Shown piece by piece: positions 27,176 through 38,200 of a stretch of DNA of 64,000 nt. Position 1 is the first letter of the stretch. Each line of letters opens with the position of its first letter. Below the pieces are notes generated by a model. That model was not told the DNA's origin and did no database searches. It worked only from the letters and a program-made list of their open reading frames with translations. The DNA comes from Cryptomeria japonica. Lineage: Eukaryota; Streptophyta; Pinopsida; Cupressales; Cupressaceae. The position numbers were made by a program, and so were the translations under genes. The DNA lies in contig NC_081413.1 of the NCBI RefSeq assembly GCF_030272615.1, positions 332,048,302-332,112,301 of the forward strand, in the 5' to 3' direction.

Positions 27176-27559
27176 ATTTCCCCCTTTGTCATTGATTGCA
27201 ACATTCACACAACATTGATCTTATGCACATTTTGCATTCTCCCTCTTTCATTACTATCTCTTCCCCTTTAACATCAAGGACAAAGGGCTTAATTTGATTA
27301 TGCATTCTTTTCTCATTAGCTATCTCTCCCCCTTACACATGTTCTCATTGTCAGCAACAACCAACAACTTCTTGCACCTCCTAAGAGCAACAACCAATCA
27401 ACTACCTACACCCTCTGAGGAGTAGACAACATCAATCCAAGAGACAAAGGATATACCTTGAGTTTATCCCCCTAGGTAGATGCACCATCTTATACATCTA
27501 GTTAGAAGGAGGGCTAACAACCCCAGGCATCTCATTGAGATACCCAAATGTATATTTTG
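27176..27559 (-). other. Element A 3' non-coding region and polypurine tract
   Basis: A polypurine tract (minus strand, about 27176-27189) directly abuts the 3' LTR. The rest up to the RNase H end is AT-rich with several CCCCCT-type blocks and no recognised coding content. Confidence 0.7.
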
Positions 27560-27913
27560 AAAGAGCCTTTGTGAAAATGTCTGCAATTCAATCCTTTGTA
27601 GGAACATACTCCAAGCTGACTTCTTGTTCTACAACTTCCTCAATTAGGAAATGCTATTTGATATAAATATGTTTAGTTCTTGAATGCATCACCGAATTCT
27701 TTGAAATGTTTATAGCACTTGTTTTATCACACATGATGGGGATAGGATCATCACATAAGACCTTGATATCCATTAGTATTTTCTTCATCCACAACACTTG
27801 GGTGCAACAAGATGCTGCAATAATATACTTAGCCTCTGTTGTTGATAAAGATACTAATTCTTGTTTCTTGTTAAACCAAGAGACCAACCTATCTCCTAAG
27901 AAAAATACACTAC
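27560..27913 (-). pseudogene. Element A RNase H C-terminal part, beyond the element C insertion
   Basis: The minus strand continues the copia RNase H with FFLGDRLVSWFNKKQELVSL, STTEAKYIIAASCCTQVLW and MHSRTKHIYIKYHFL, then an ADIFTKAL tail. It joins the part at 40549 across the ACTAC target duplication. That is direct evidence that element C entered this gene. Confidence 0.9.
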
Positions 27914-28342
27914 TGTGTGAGGGAAAAAGCGAGACTAGGTTATCATGTCCTAATCCTACCTCTTGTCACACATTACGGAATACGAAAGAGCCTAGAGGTA
28001 TCGCACAATTGGCTACTTCTTTTTGTGAAAGAGAGAGCCACGGGCTACCTATTAGGGTTTCTATTCCTTTGTTGTAATGGAAAGGTAAGATTATACAAGT
28101 CCAATTCCTAACCCTAGAATGCAAGTATGAACTAATAACAAGATTGCAGAATTGAACCTAAACAATGGAAAGCTGTAAATACCAAGATAAAACAAGAATG
28201 CAAATGCGTACCCGGAGTCAAAATCTGAGTGGAAATGTTCGGGACGGGGGCGCGGGCGCCACTGTCCTGATTCTGTCCCGGAACTGTACCTGAAACTGCT
28301 GTTTTACACTCTGGGAAACTGTCTGAAATGCTATCTGTCAGG

Positions 28343-28406
28343 AGGACCAGGGCGCCCAGCGCCCCTATCCTGGCAGGACCAGGGCGCCCCACGCCCCTGT
28401 CCTGGT
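28343..28406 (+). repeat. Two tandem 32-bp GC-rich imperfect palindromes in the element C 3' LTR
   Basis: Units 28343-28374 and 28375-28406 both have the form AGGACCAGGGCGCCC...GCCCCTGTCCTGG and can each fold on themselves. The same pair is at 39350-39413 in the 5' LTR. Confidence 0.85.
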
Positions 28407-29143
28407 ATTCTGCTCTGCAATTTGATGTGGGGTGCTGTCTCGACCTGCTTTTTCCGGATCTGCAACCTGCGGCGTCGTCCGAGTCTCGAAACCTGCACTT
28501 ATATCTGAAAAAGGTGTTTGGGCGGCTATATAGGGTTTTGCCTTAGTCAAACCCCCGCTTCGATGATTTCCACCTCCACGAATAGCCACGTTGTATTGTA
28601 AAAGTAATGTGTGTGCAGACCTTGTGTGTGTGCAAGATCTAAAATGCAAGTAAGCAAACTAGAGCAACCTAGAAAGTAAACCCTAATTGCTTGTTAATGA
28701 TAATGTAAATGCTCTAAATCAAGATGCAAAGTGATCTAAAGCATGAATAAATGAGATATTGAAGCTTATGCAAAGACATGAAAACAACATGAAATCATAC
28801 CCAACCCTCAAGGGAGGAGTACAAGCCAATCTTCAGTCGGTAATCTCCTATTGTTCTTCAATGTCTTCCAAGCCCTAAATGGATGAATGGAATTGATGAA
28901 TGCTTGATAGAGGGATGTCGAATGTTGTTGAAGTCTTCACAGATCTGCTCTTTCGCTGCATATGAGGTTCCTGAAAACAAAATTCGGATCCCTTCAAATG
29001 AAGAAAGAGAGCTCTTATGTATGAAACCCTAGGTCTTAATTCCGACTTTTGGCCAACCTAGAGATTGAATATCCCGCCAATTTCTTGGGGTTAAGCTTTA
29101 TTTTATGATTGGATCGCGCTCCTAAAATTTCGGGAAAAATGTC

Positions 29144-29177
29144 CGGGACCGTGTGCACTCCGGGCGCCACGGTCCCG
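29144..29177 (+). repeat. Perfect 10-bp inverted repeat in the element C 3' LTR
   Basis: CGGGACCGTG (29144-29153) pairs with CACGGTCCCG (29168-29177) across a 14-nt loop containing GGGCGC. The same hairpin is present in the other LTR near 40151-40184. Confidence 0.85.
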
Positions 29178-29556
29178 ACAACTTTTCACCAAATTTTCAG
29201 GTTCGTCAGATATGATGATTTTAGAGAGAATCCCGAAGTTACAGGTGATTTCGAGATGTTTTGACCCTTGAAATCAAGCCCCCAAGCTCAGAATAGGGCC
29301 TAATTAGGGTTTTTGATTAAGTAGTGTATTGGAAGAATAAAATGAAAGGGGCACACTTTAATGAAAGGGCCCGACTTTATGATGTGGAAGATGATGAAAT
29401 AGAACCTTTAGACCTAATTAATTTGATTAATTAAGTGCTAAAGGGGAAATGCAATGCAAAATGCAACTGCGCCAAGGCGGGTGCTAAACTAGGTGTTAAA
29501 TTGTACTGCTTTAGCAAGTGCGTACAATTTATGACGTTACATTTAGCCCCCATTTT

Positions 29557-30120
29557 AGCGGTCATATGAGTACTACGTGCATATGCAAGCTAAAGTATAG
29601 AAAGTAAACATCATTTGAAAAAGGATATATCCATAAGTTGTCGGACGAAGCCCCCAGCGGTATCTGCAGTACACAGTTAGGAACCGCACCCTACAAAACA
29701 CACGTTAGATCACAAAATCACCTAATGCTTACTAAGGAAGGTGATGAAATTTGCGAGTAGCTATATGCCCCCCCTGTTTCGACTTGCTTATTAGGGAGGT
29801 GAAACAGGGTAGCATGTTTACTTACGACAAATTGTGTAAGAGAGTATTGATGAGGGATGTTCACTGAAAAGGCTTCATCAGAGCACTTTTTGGAACATCC
29901 CGAGAGTAGGGGAGCGAAAATACGATTCCTACGCAAAAAATGGTTCGAAAATCACATCACCCAAACTCAAGTTATGATGAAATGAGTGATAGAGGAAAAT
30001 TAGGGTTTTGAAAGCAAAGGTAAAGAAATGAAAGTATATACCTTGAAAGTGACATTTGCATTTGTCACTTTGTTGATTCTGAGTACTGTTCATTGCAACG
30101 GAGCCCACATAGCCATCATC
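29557..30120 (+). other. Probable promoter and leader region of the antisense PMD gene
   Basis: This segment lies between the polypurine tract and the PMD start codon. It has no recognisable coding frame. By position it should contain the + strand promoter, unless transcription starts in the LTR. No clear TATA box was picked out. Confidence 0.4.
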
Positions 30121-32599
30121 ATGCCTTCACGACGACCAGAGCGTCCCGCGAGGATTGAGATCATGCGACAGGCCGTGATCAACGACGAGCCACTGGACGA
30201 GGTGAGTTGACTGAACATTGACTTTTGATTTTCTGCATTTGACTTTCTGTGATCGTTTGCGGGCCCTGGAACCCGACCGTGGGTCCCACACAGGGCGCCA
30301 TGGTCCCCTCAGGGCGCCATGGTCCCTTTAGGGCGCCATGGTCCTTGACAAGGCACCATGGCCCCAATCAGAACTTGGCGAGAGATGCCAGGGTTAGCAT
30401 ACGATGTTCGACAGTTTTGCATGAATGATTTTTGATGATTGGGTACTGATTATAGTTATGTTTTTGTGATGCAGGGTCTCCCGTACATGAGAGAGCACAC
30501 GGCGGGGCAGATTCTTCGCAGTTTGCATGATCAGATTCCCCGACTTACTCAGGCAGAGAGAGACACATTGTCGATAGTAGGTTTGTGGTCTATGATTCTT
30601 ATGCCGGCCATCCGATTTCATCCCGTGATGCTGATGGCATTCATGGAACGGTGGGATCCTGACACATGCACATTCCAGCTTCCAGTAGGGGAGATGACGG
30701 TGACACTTGAGGATGTGTACCGCATTCTTCGCCTACCGATCAGAGGAGCTACCGTGACATATGCGACCGATCGGTCAGTAGAGGATCAACAGAGGGAGCA
30801 GGTATATTGCATAGGGAGAGTCATGCCGAGCGAGACGAGAGGTCGTATCATGGTCAGCTGGCTCTTACATCCTACAGGAGAGGTGCCCCTCATGAGACGT
30901 CTTATGATAGCCATCATTGCACTAGCTGTCTGCCCTAATGGGCGAGGTACACACATGCATGGGGGTCTCACGTGGTGCATCAGGGCTATGGAGAGACATA
31001 GGAGAGTATATGCCTGGGGTCGGAGTATGCTTGCACATCTCTATCACGACCTCGAGGAGTATGTTTTCAGACAGGGTTGCAACTTGATGACATGCACACT
31101 TCTGCAGGTGTGGATATTTGAGCACTTTACATGCACCAGGCCTGTCGGCTATCCGATGAGTACAGCTAGCGAGCGACCTAGGGTATTTGCTTATCCACTT
31201 ACCAGCGAGTGGAGATTTGGAGATCTATTGTATTGGAGAGTGATAGTTGACAGATTGACAGCTGAGGTGACCGTGTGGAGACCATATCTGCGGATGCACA
31301 AATGGGATGGGATGGAGAGACAGTTAGCATGCCTACAGAGGAACCGCCTACTGAGAGGACGATCATAGTCCCATTCTACTTTGATCGAGTACGGAGGCAG
31401 TTCGGGCTAGAGCAGTGTCTCCCAGCCGATGTGCCCATCTACACTTGACACTCACGAGTCCTTCCTAGACCCAGAGCAGTAGCGAGACCGACGATAGACG
31501 ATATCGAGATCACAAATATAGAGGGGTCCGACCAGGATGTGGTCACTGATTATGCTGCAAACCCCGGGGCACAATGCAGGTATCATTCCTGGTTTGTGAG
31601 ATCATACCCAGGGCCTATCTTTCCACCAGATCATCCGACAGGCCATCCAGGTCCATGGAGGCATGGAGACCGAGATGAGGATCAAGGATCCAGGTCAGAG
31701 GAGCCAGAGGAGGGAGAGGGTCATGAGGAGGTAGGAGGTCCTGATCCGCCTATAGGAGATCAGCCTAGTGCTGAGGAGGAGGAGGATGAGGGTGACGAGG
31801 AGGAGGAGAGAGATGATGATGAGGAGAATGAGGATGCAGATGAGGATAGAGATGATGATGAGGAGAACGAGGATGCAGATGAGGATAGAGATGATGAGGA
31901 GTCAGATGCAGCTCCTCACCATTCAGGGGATGCTACCGTAGCCTTAGATCCTCCCGTTATTCCCCAAAAGGGGGAACACGAGGCGATGCGGAGACCTGTT
32001 TCCAGTACGGGCCAGCCTACACCCATCGTGCACAGATTATTTGAGCGTGGGGAGCCTAGTAGTTCCCAGTCACAGATGCTACCATATCACGATCCCTACT
32101 GGCGTGAGGGAGATCCAGGTATAGTAGGTTTATATTGATTGATTGATGTTTTGATGATATAAAATGGTACTAACACAAAATCTGTTCTACTGCTACAGCT
32201 AATGTGCAGGAGTGGCGCTCCTTGATCCAGCAAGTAGTGACAGATATCTCTACGACAGCGCAGATCCCTAGTTCCTCACAGGTTGCTTATAGACCTCAAG
32301 GGAACGCGGGTCGGCATGATGATTTGTTTTCCCCATTTCGAGTACAGGTAGAGATATGGAGGGAGAGAGAGCGGGCCTTATCAGAGGACCTTCAGCGAGC
32401 ACAGCGTGATCTAGCAGCAGCTTAGGCCGAGGCTACCTCGTATCGCGCTATCCTTATGGATAGGGATCGTAGGAGTTCCTCTCAGAGCCATTCACGATCT
32501 ATATCACGGTATACCCCCATGGGTCCACCTGCACGACCGGATCAGGAGGGAGCATCTAGTCGTCACTCTCCAGCCACCAGCCCTAGGGATAGGAGATGA
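30121..32599 (+). pseudogene. Antisense plant mobile domain (PMD) gene carried by element C, three exons, lightly damaged
   Basis: Exon 1 (30121-30201) encodes MPSRRPERPARIEIMRQ and ends at GTGAGT. Exon 2 (30475-32118) starts after TGATGCAG and ends at CCAG/GTATAG. Exon 3 (32199-32599) starts after GCTACAG and ends at TGA. Reading frame is kept across both junctions. Exon 2 encodes a PMD (PF10536 type): GLWSMILMPAIRFHP, LPVGEMTVTLEDVYRILRLP, WLLHP and ACLQRN. A long Glu/Asp-rich tail follows (31680-31910). Exon 3 is charged and helical (REREALSED-like). Damage: a frameshift near 31335-31350, TGA at 31446-31448 and TAG at 32423-32425. PMD proteins include MAIN and MAIL1, which act in gene silencing and genome stability, and PMDs are known in retroelements. 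An upstream ATG at 30028 in the same frame would add a hydrophobic leader; I prefer 30121. Function in the element is unknown. Confidence 0.85.
30292..30366 (+). repeat. Four tandem 19-20-bp repeats in PMD intron 1
   Basis: Copies start at 30292, 30311, 30330 and 30350 with the core AGGGCGCCATGGTCCC; the fourth is degenerate (AGGCACCATGGCCCC). The core resembles GGGCGCCACGGTCCCG in the LTR at 29162-29177. Confidence 0.88.
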
Positions 32600-33202
32600 T
32601 TTTATGATGTAGGGTAGGTCACATTTTGGATGTGTAGTGACCTACCTTTGTATATTGATCCACATATATATATATATATATATACATGCTTCTTTGTTTC
32701 AAACGTGTTATCTTTAATGCCTAAACAATGTGTATTGTGATTAAAGTTAATACATTTGGTAGATGTACATGTATGTTCTGAATTTAATTTCCATGTGATT
32801 GATTTCTCAATGCTCCATGATTAAATTGATACATGTGTGACTTAATTAAAATATTTGATCAAGTACTATATTGATGATAAGGAAGAAAGTATGTATTAAG
32901 CCTACGAATCATATAACCAATGTGATTTAATTTGAATTTAAACACAACATGACATGATTCAACTTAACACATAAAAACATTGTATAATATGTCAACATAA
33001 TGCAAATGTAAATCTTTTGTAATTTACATAAATGAATTCAAGACAAACCATAAAGTAAAGACACATGCTTGTCAGGAACGAAGCAATATAGATTAAACAA
33101 AACATCATTTAATTCTATTTGCTCTAATCAAAGATATGTTAACATGTTATCCAATTTTGAAGAAGTGAGAAAGGAAATAGATAAATGATAAGGAATGAGG
33201 AA
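32600..33202. other. Convergent 3' spacer of element C, with TA microsatellite
   Basis: This AT-rich spacer lies between the tail-to-tail ends of the antisense PMD gene and pol. It includes an (AT)n run at 32664-32684. No coding motif is seen. It should hold the 3' end of the PMD transcript. Confidence 0.7.
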
Positions 33203-35275
33203 TTAAGCATGGTATCTACGCAAGTGCATAGCGTTTATAGGGTCTTTAAGAGGCGTACCGTCTACATCCGCTATTTTGTAAGCACCTGATCCATAATCTT
33301 CAATAACGATATACGGTCCAAGCCAATTAGGACTGAATTTTCCCTTTTCTTCAGGTAAGGCATTCACATTGCGCTGATTCTCATAGAGCACTAAGTCACC
33401 CACTGAGAAGGAACGTTGAATAACCTTATCATTATAGTTTCGTTGTAGATTTTTGTGATACGCTTGCATATGCTCAAGAGCATTTATACGCTGTTCATCA
33501 AGCATCTCAAGCTGTTGAAGCCTTTGTTCTCTATAGGATTCATCATCTATTATACCTTTGAGAGAAACTCTAAGTGATGGAATCTCTAATTCTAAAGGCA
33601 TAATAGCATCAGCACCATAAACAAGATTATAAGGAGTAGTTCCCGTGGCAATTCGTACACTCGTTCGGTAGGCCCAAAGAGCATAGATTAGCTGAGTACT
33701 CCAGTCCTTACCATGCTTATTCACGGTTTTGCGAAGAATTTGTTCGATTATTTTATTGGATGATTCGGCTTGACCATTTGATTGAGGATAGTATGGTGTA
33801 GAAAATCGATGTTTGATATGATATTTCTCGAGGAATTGCTTCACGTCTTTATTCTTAAATGATGTCCCATTATCAGAGATTATAGTGGAAGGTATCCCAA
33901 ATCGAGAAATAATGTTTTCTAGAAGAAATCGACAAATCACTTCAGCTGTAGTGGAGCGAAGAGGAACAGCTTCTACCCACTTTGTAAAGTAATCTGTTGC
34001 GGTTATAATGAAAACATGTCCTTGAGATGAAGGAGGAGAGATTTTACCGATGAGATCCAACCCCCATGCAGAGAAAGGCCAAGAAGCTACCTGAGAACGG
34101 AGTTCTTGGGCAGGAGCATGAATCAAATTATTGTGTTGTTGGCACTGGTGACATTTCTTAACAAATGAAAAAGAATCCTGCTGCATAGTTTGCCAATAAT
34201 ATCCCATACGAAGTAATCTTTGAACCAAGGATTTACCTCCAAAATGCCCCCCACAGGCACCTGAATGCGCCTCTTCAAGAGCAATAGGGATTTCTGATTT
34301 GTTAAGACAGCGAAGGAGAAGACCGTTATAACCCCTTCGGTAAAGAACATTAGAAAGAATGATATACCTAGCAGACAACTTGCGAACTCTAGCCCTGGTG
34401 TTCCTATTGGTGGAATCAGGAAAGGTACCATCAGTCAAGTATCTTACGATATGCGAGTACCATTCATCTGAGTCTATGAAGTCGCAACATGTCACTAGGC
34501 TGGAATCATCTACAATAGCTGGAGAAATAAGGTTGTGAATAACAAATTTAAGATCAACCACAGGGTCCTCTAAAGATACAAGAGAAGCCACACATGCCAT
34601 TGCGTCCGCATGTCGATTATCTTTTCGAGGAATAGGTTCCATGGTGTAAGAATCAAAATTTTGTAACAAAGAGATAGCAAGGTCTTTATATTGTGATAAT
34701 TTGTCTTGTTTCGCTTGATACCGTCCTGTTACTTGTCTTATAATCAGTTGAGAATCTCCAAAAATATGTATGTGTTTTATATTCAAAGCTAAGGCTGCCT
34801 TTATTCCTGCTATAAGAGCCTCATACTCAACAATGTTATTGGTACATAAGAAATTGAGACGGTAAGATAAGGGAATAGACTTTTTTGTAGGAGAAATCAG
34901 AACAACACCTGCCCCCGATCCCGTACGACACTTAGAGCCATCAAAGTATAACTCCCAAGTTTCATCTTTCTCTGTACAAAGGATGAAATCGTCGGGAAAA
35001 GACTCAGGGTTAGGGAAGGAGAAAGGTGAAGGGGCCTCAGCTAGGTGATCGGTCAACGCTTGCCCTTTAATTGCCCTTTGTGAAACAAATTTAAGGTCAA
35101 ATTCAGTTAACATCATAATCCACTTAGCTAGGCGTCCTGATAAATCAGTTTTAGAGAAAAGATGCTTCAACGGATCAAATTTTACCATGACGTGGACTTC
35201 TGAATTTAAGAGATAATGTCTCAATTTCTGAGTCGCAAACACCAAGACCAAGCATTGTCTTTCTATCGCAGAATA
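33203..35275 (-). CDS. Element C pol polyprotein, C-terminal part: RNase H and integrase
   Basis: This continues the previous frame after the single TGA (35276-35278) with YSAIERQCLVLVFATQKL. RNase H begins near residue 100 of the 682-codon ORF that starts at 35251 (LYFDGSKCRTGSGAG, then the EYEAL, FGDSQL and HADAMA acidic residues). The integrase follows with an HHCC zinc domain ending KKCHQCQQH. The core has WGLDLIGK, IISDNGTSF and NGQAESSNK, so the D, D and E residues are all kept. The C-terminal GKFSPNWLGPYIV module is typical and there is no chromodomain. TGA in place of the CGA arginine codon expected at this spot would be a single C-to-T change. Apart from that the frame is intact. Confidence 0.92.
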   Translation of the reverse strand, partial: YSAIERQCLVLVFATQKLRHYLLNSEVHVMVKFDPLKHLFSKTDLSGRLAKWIMMLTEFDLKFVSQRAIKGQALTDHLAEAPSPFSFPNPESFPDDFILCTEKDETWELYFDGSKCRTGSGAGVVLISPTKKSIPLSYRLNFLCTNNIVEYEALIAGIKAALALNIKHIHIFGDSQLIIRQVTGRYQAKQDKLSQYKDLAISLLQNFDSYTMEPIPRKDNRHADAMACVASLVSLEDPVVDLKFVIHNLISPAIVDDSSLVTCCDFIDSDEWYSHIVRYLTDGTFPDSTNRNTRARVRKLSARYIILSNVLYRRGYNGLLLRCLNKSEIPIALEEAHSGACGGHFGGKSLVQRLLRMGYYWQTMQQDSFSFVKKCHQCQQHNNLIHAPAQELRSQVASWPFSAWGLDLIGKISPPSSQGHVFIITATDYFTKWVEAVPLRSTTAEVICRFLLENIISRFGIPSTIISDNGTSFKNKDVKQFLEKYHIKHRFSTPYYPQSNGQAESSNKIIEQILRKTVNKHGKDWSTQLIYALWAYRTSVRIATGTTPYNLVYGADAIMPLELEIPSLRVSLKGIIDDESYREQRLQQLEMLDEQRINALEHMQAYHKNLQRNYNDKVIQRSFSVGDLVLYENQRNVNALPEEKGKFSPNWLGPYIVIEDYGSGAYKIADVDGTPLKDPINAMHLRRYHA

Positions 35276-38200
35276 TCAGGTCTCATAATCGAGTAAGGTA
35301 CGACTTATATAATAAACCGGACACTCCTTACCATCTTTATCATGTTGTGCCAATAATGCTGCAAGAGCATGAGAGGACGCAGCCGTATAAAGAAGGAAGG
35401 GTTTAGAAGGTTCAGCCGGTCGAAGGATAGGAGGATTAGCCAAATACATTTTTAAATCTTCAAATGCTTGCTGACAATCCTCATTCCATTGAAAAGTGAT
35501 ATTCTTTTTGAGAAGTTGAGTGAAAGGAAAAGTACGATCCGCAAGTTGAGATACAAACCTATGAATAGCTTGAATTTTTCCTTGTAAGCTTTTGAGTTGA
35601 GACACATTTCTAGGAGGTGTCATGTTGACAATAGCATCTATTTTCTTAGTATCCACCTCAATCCCACGATGCGAAACTATGAATCCTAATAGTTTTCCAC
35701 TATCCACACCAAAAACACATTTTCGGGGATTCAAGCGCATGTGATATTTACGAATCCTTTCAAAGATTTGACGAAGGATCTTAATATGATCTATGCGAAG
35801 AATGGATTTGGCTAAAACATCATCAACATAGTCTTCTAGAGTCTTATGCATGTAATCGTGAAAGATAAGGGTCATCGCTCGTTGATAAGTTGCACCAGCG
35901 TTTTTAAGTCCAAAAGGCATCATTATCCAACAAAACGTACCCCAAGGAGTGGTGAAAGCAGTTTTGAATTGATCTTGAGGGTTAATGAAAATTTGATTGT
36001 ATCCTGAAAAACCATCCATGAAGGATAATAAGGCATGTCCTGCCGTAGAATCAACTATCATGTCAATGTTCGGAAGAGGGAAATCATCTTTTAAAGAAGC
36101 CTTATTTAAATCTCGGAAATCGGTACACATTCTTATTTTATTATCTGGTTTAGCCACAGCGACAATATTTGAAATCCATGGGGAATAATCAATAGGGCGG
36201 ATAAATCCAGCCTCCAATAGCTTTTCAATCTCAGCCTTAACAAGCAGAGCCACCTTAGGATTCATTTTTCGAATCTTTTGTTTCACGGGCTTAGCATCAG
36301 GGACTAAGACAATATTATGAGTAACAATCTTAGGATCTATACAAGGCATGTCAGAGTATGTCCAAGCAAAGATCTCGGGGAATTCATGCAATAAATCTTC
36401 ATATTGTTTTTGTTCCTCTTCATCCAAACATTTTCCAATTTTAATAACCTTTTCTTCATTGCAAGGATCCATCTTAACATTAGTGGTGTCGCTTATGAGA
36501 AGATTACTTTGTTGAGGAGTATCCTTTAGCTGAGGGAATTCTTTCACAATCTCATCGTTATCCGTCTCTTTTCCAAAATAGGCTTCAGTGTTCAAACAAT
36601 AAGGGAGTCCCCTATTGTGATGATAACGAGGAAGGGTATCATATGCTCCTAAAAATTCAGCTAAAGCATCATCGGTAGGGAAAACATCAAAAGCACAAGC
36701 ACACGAAGGATCCTCATCAATGTACTCGGGGTGTTGCATTGATAGAGAGGTAGAAATAGCATTAACACTAATACAGGGTCTTCTAGAAGCTTTAGTGCGC
36801 TTACAGGGATTATAGCCAAGTCCAAAGGCATGGTTGTGAAGATTATTCTCTAGAGGAACCTTTATTCCTTGTTCGTGAGCGCCACAACCATTTCCATGAT
36901 ACCCATGCTTAGCAAAAATGCGAAAACCACGACCATAACGATCAGCCATTTCAGACAGAGAAGGCGGTTTTTCATAAGACAAAGAATCAAACTCTTCAGA
37001 ATTAGAGGTGCGGGGAGAAGAAGTTTGAGAAGCGGCCACAAAGTTATTACTCATAGGTTCAGGTAGTGTTGATTGATTTTTAGCTTCTTCCTTCTTTTTA
37101 GCTTTAAGCTCTCTAGAAGGAACCTTATATTCACCTACAAAGGTAGGATTAAAATCAAGGGATCCCCAATTGTCGTCTGCGAGAACCTTCTCAGGATCAA
37201 AATCCTTCTTATGTGTAGTTTCAAGTCGAGAAGAGTCTTCTTCAGGAGCTCCAGACTCATCCAAAGAATTTTGATCATCAGAGAGTGAGGATTCACCGAT
37301 AGGTATCTTGTTTAAAGAGTCACCACTAGACGAGGGCGGCTTAGAGGCACCCCCTTTGGAAGTAGATGTTTGCAAACAAGCTTGAAAATTGGTATCACCT
37401 ATCAAGGTATATGTCTTATTGTTGTAGATAAACTTAACTTGTCTGTGCAATGTAGAGGGGACAGCTTGCATACTGTGAATCCAAGGTCTCCCTAATAACA
37501 AGTTGTATGTTAGATTTCCCGACATAACATGGATAGGAGTAGGCAAAGTAACAGGCCCCACTGTGATGGGTAAGGTGATGGTACCTAATGAAGTTTTAGC
37601 CACATTATCAAAGCCTTGAATAGGACGAGAGTCCGGCTCAATTAGAGATGTATCCACATTCATCTTATGCAAAAGATTAATGCTACACACATTAAGACCA
37701 GAGCCATTATCTACTAGTGTTCGTCTTATAGCAGTGTCTTTCATGATAACCACAATCATCAAGGGATCATATTGATGTTGGATTTCACTAGTAGGCAACT
37801 CATCTTGGGTAAACACAATTTGAGCTTTAGGATTCACCACAGAGTTAACCAAAGATGCTATATTACTAGATGTATTCGGTGGAGGAACATTCAAATCTTT
37901 CAAGGCATCTTGTAACATTCCATGATGAGCGGAAGAAGTTTGAATCAAATCCCAAAGGGATATCTTAGCAGGGGTAACTTTAAGTTGTTCTATGAGATCA
38001 TATTCCTTATTAAGAACTTGTGAAATACGTGGAGCTTGCGGAAGAATTGGTTGAGGATTCGGAAGAGAAACTGGAATAACAGGAGGAGGACTAGGCTGCC
38101 TATTATTTCTGGTATGATAAGTATGGGCAACCGCATGATAACTCTCTCTAGTTATTTGCTTGGCATAACTATAAGGACTTATAGGTTTTCTTCCTTGCAC

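Larger units (their letters stand above)
27914..29541 (-). repeat. 3' LTR of element C
   Basis: It has the same length as the 5' LTR with about 20 substitutions and no indel noticed. It is preceded on the minus strand by the polypurine tract AAATGGGGGCTAAA (about 29542-29556). Confidence 0.95.

Noticed and set aside
28132-28649. Open frames in the element C LTR, also present in the other LTR
   Set aside because: They owe their existence to GC-rich palindromes in LTR sequence; conservation between LTRs only reflects recent common origin.
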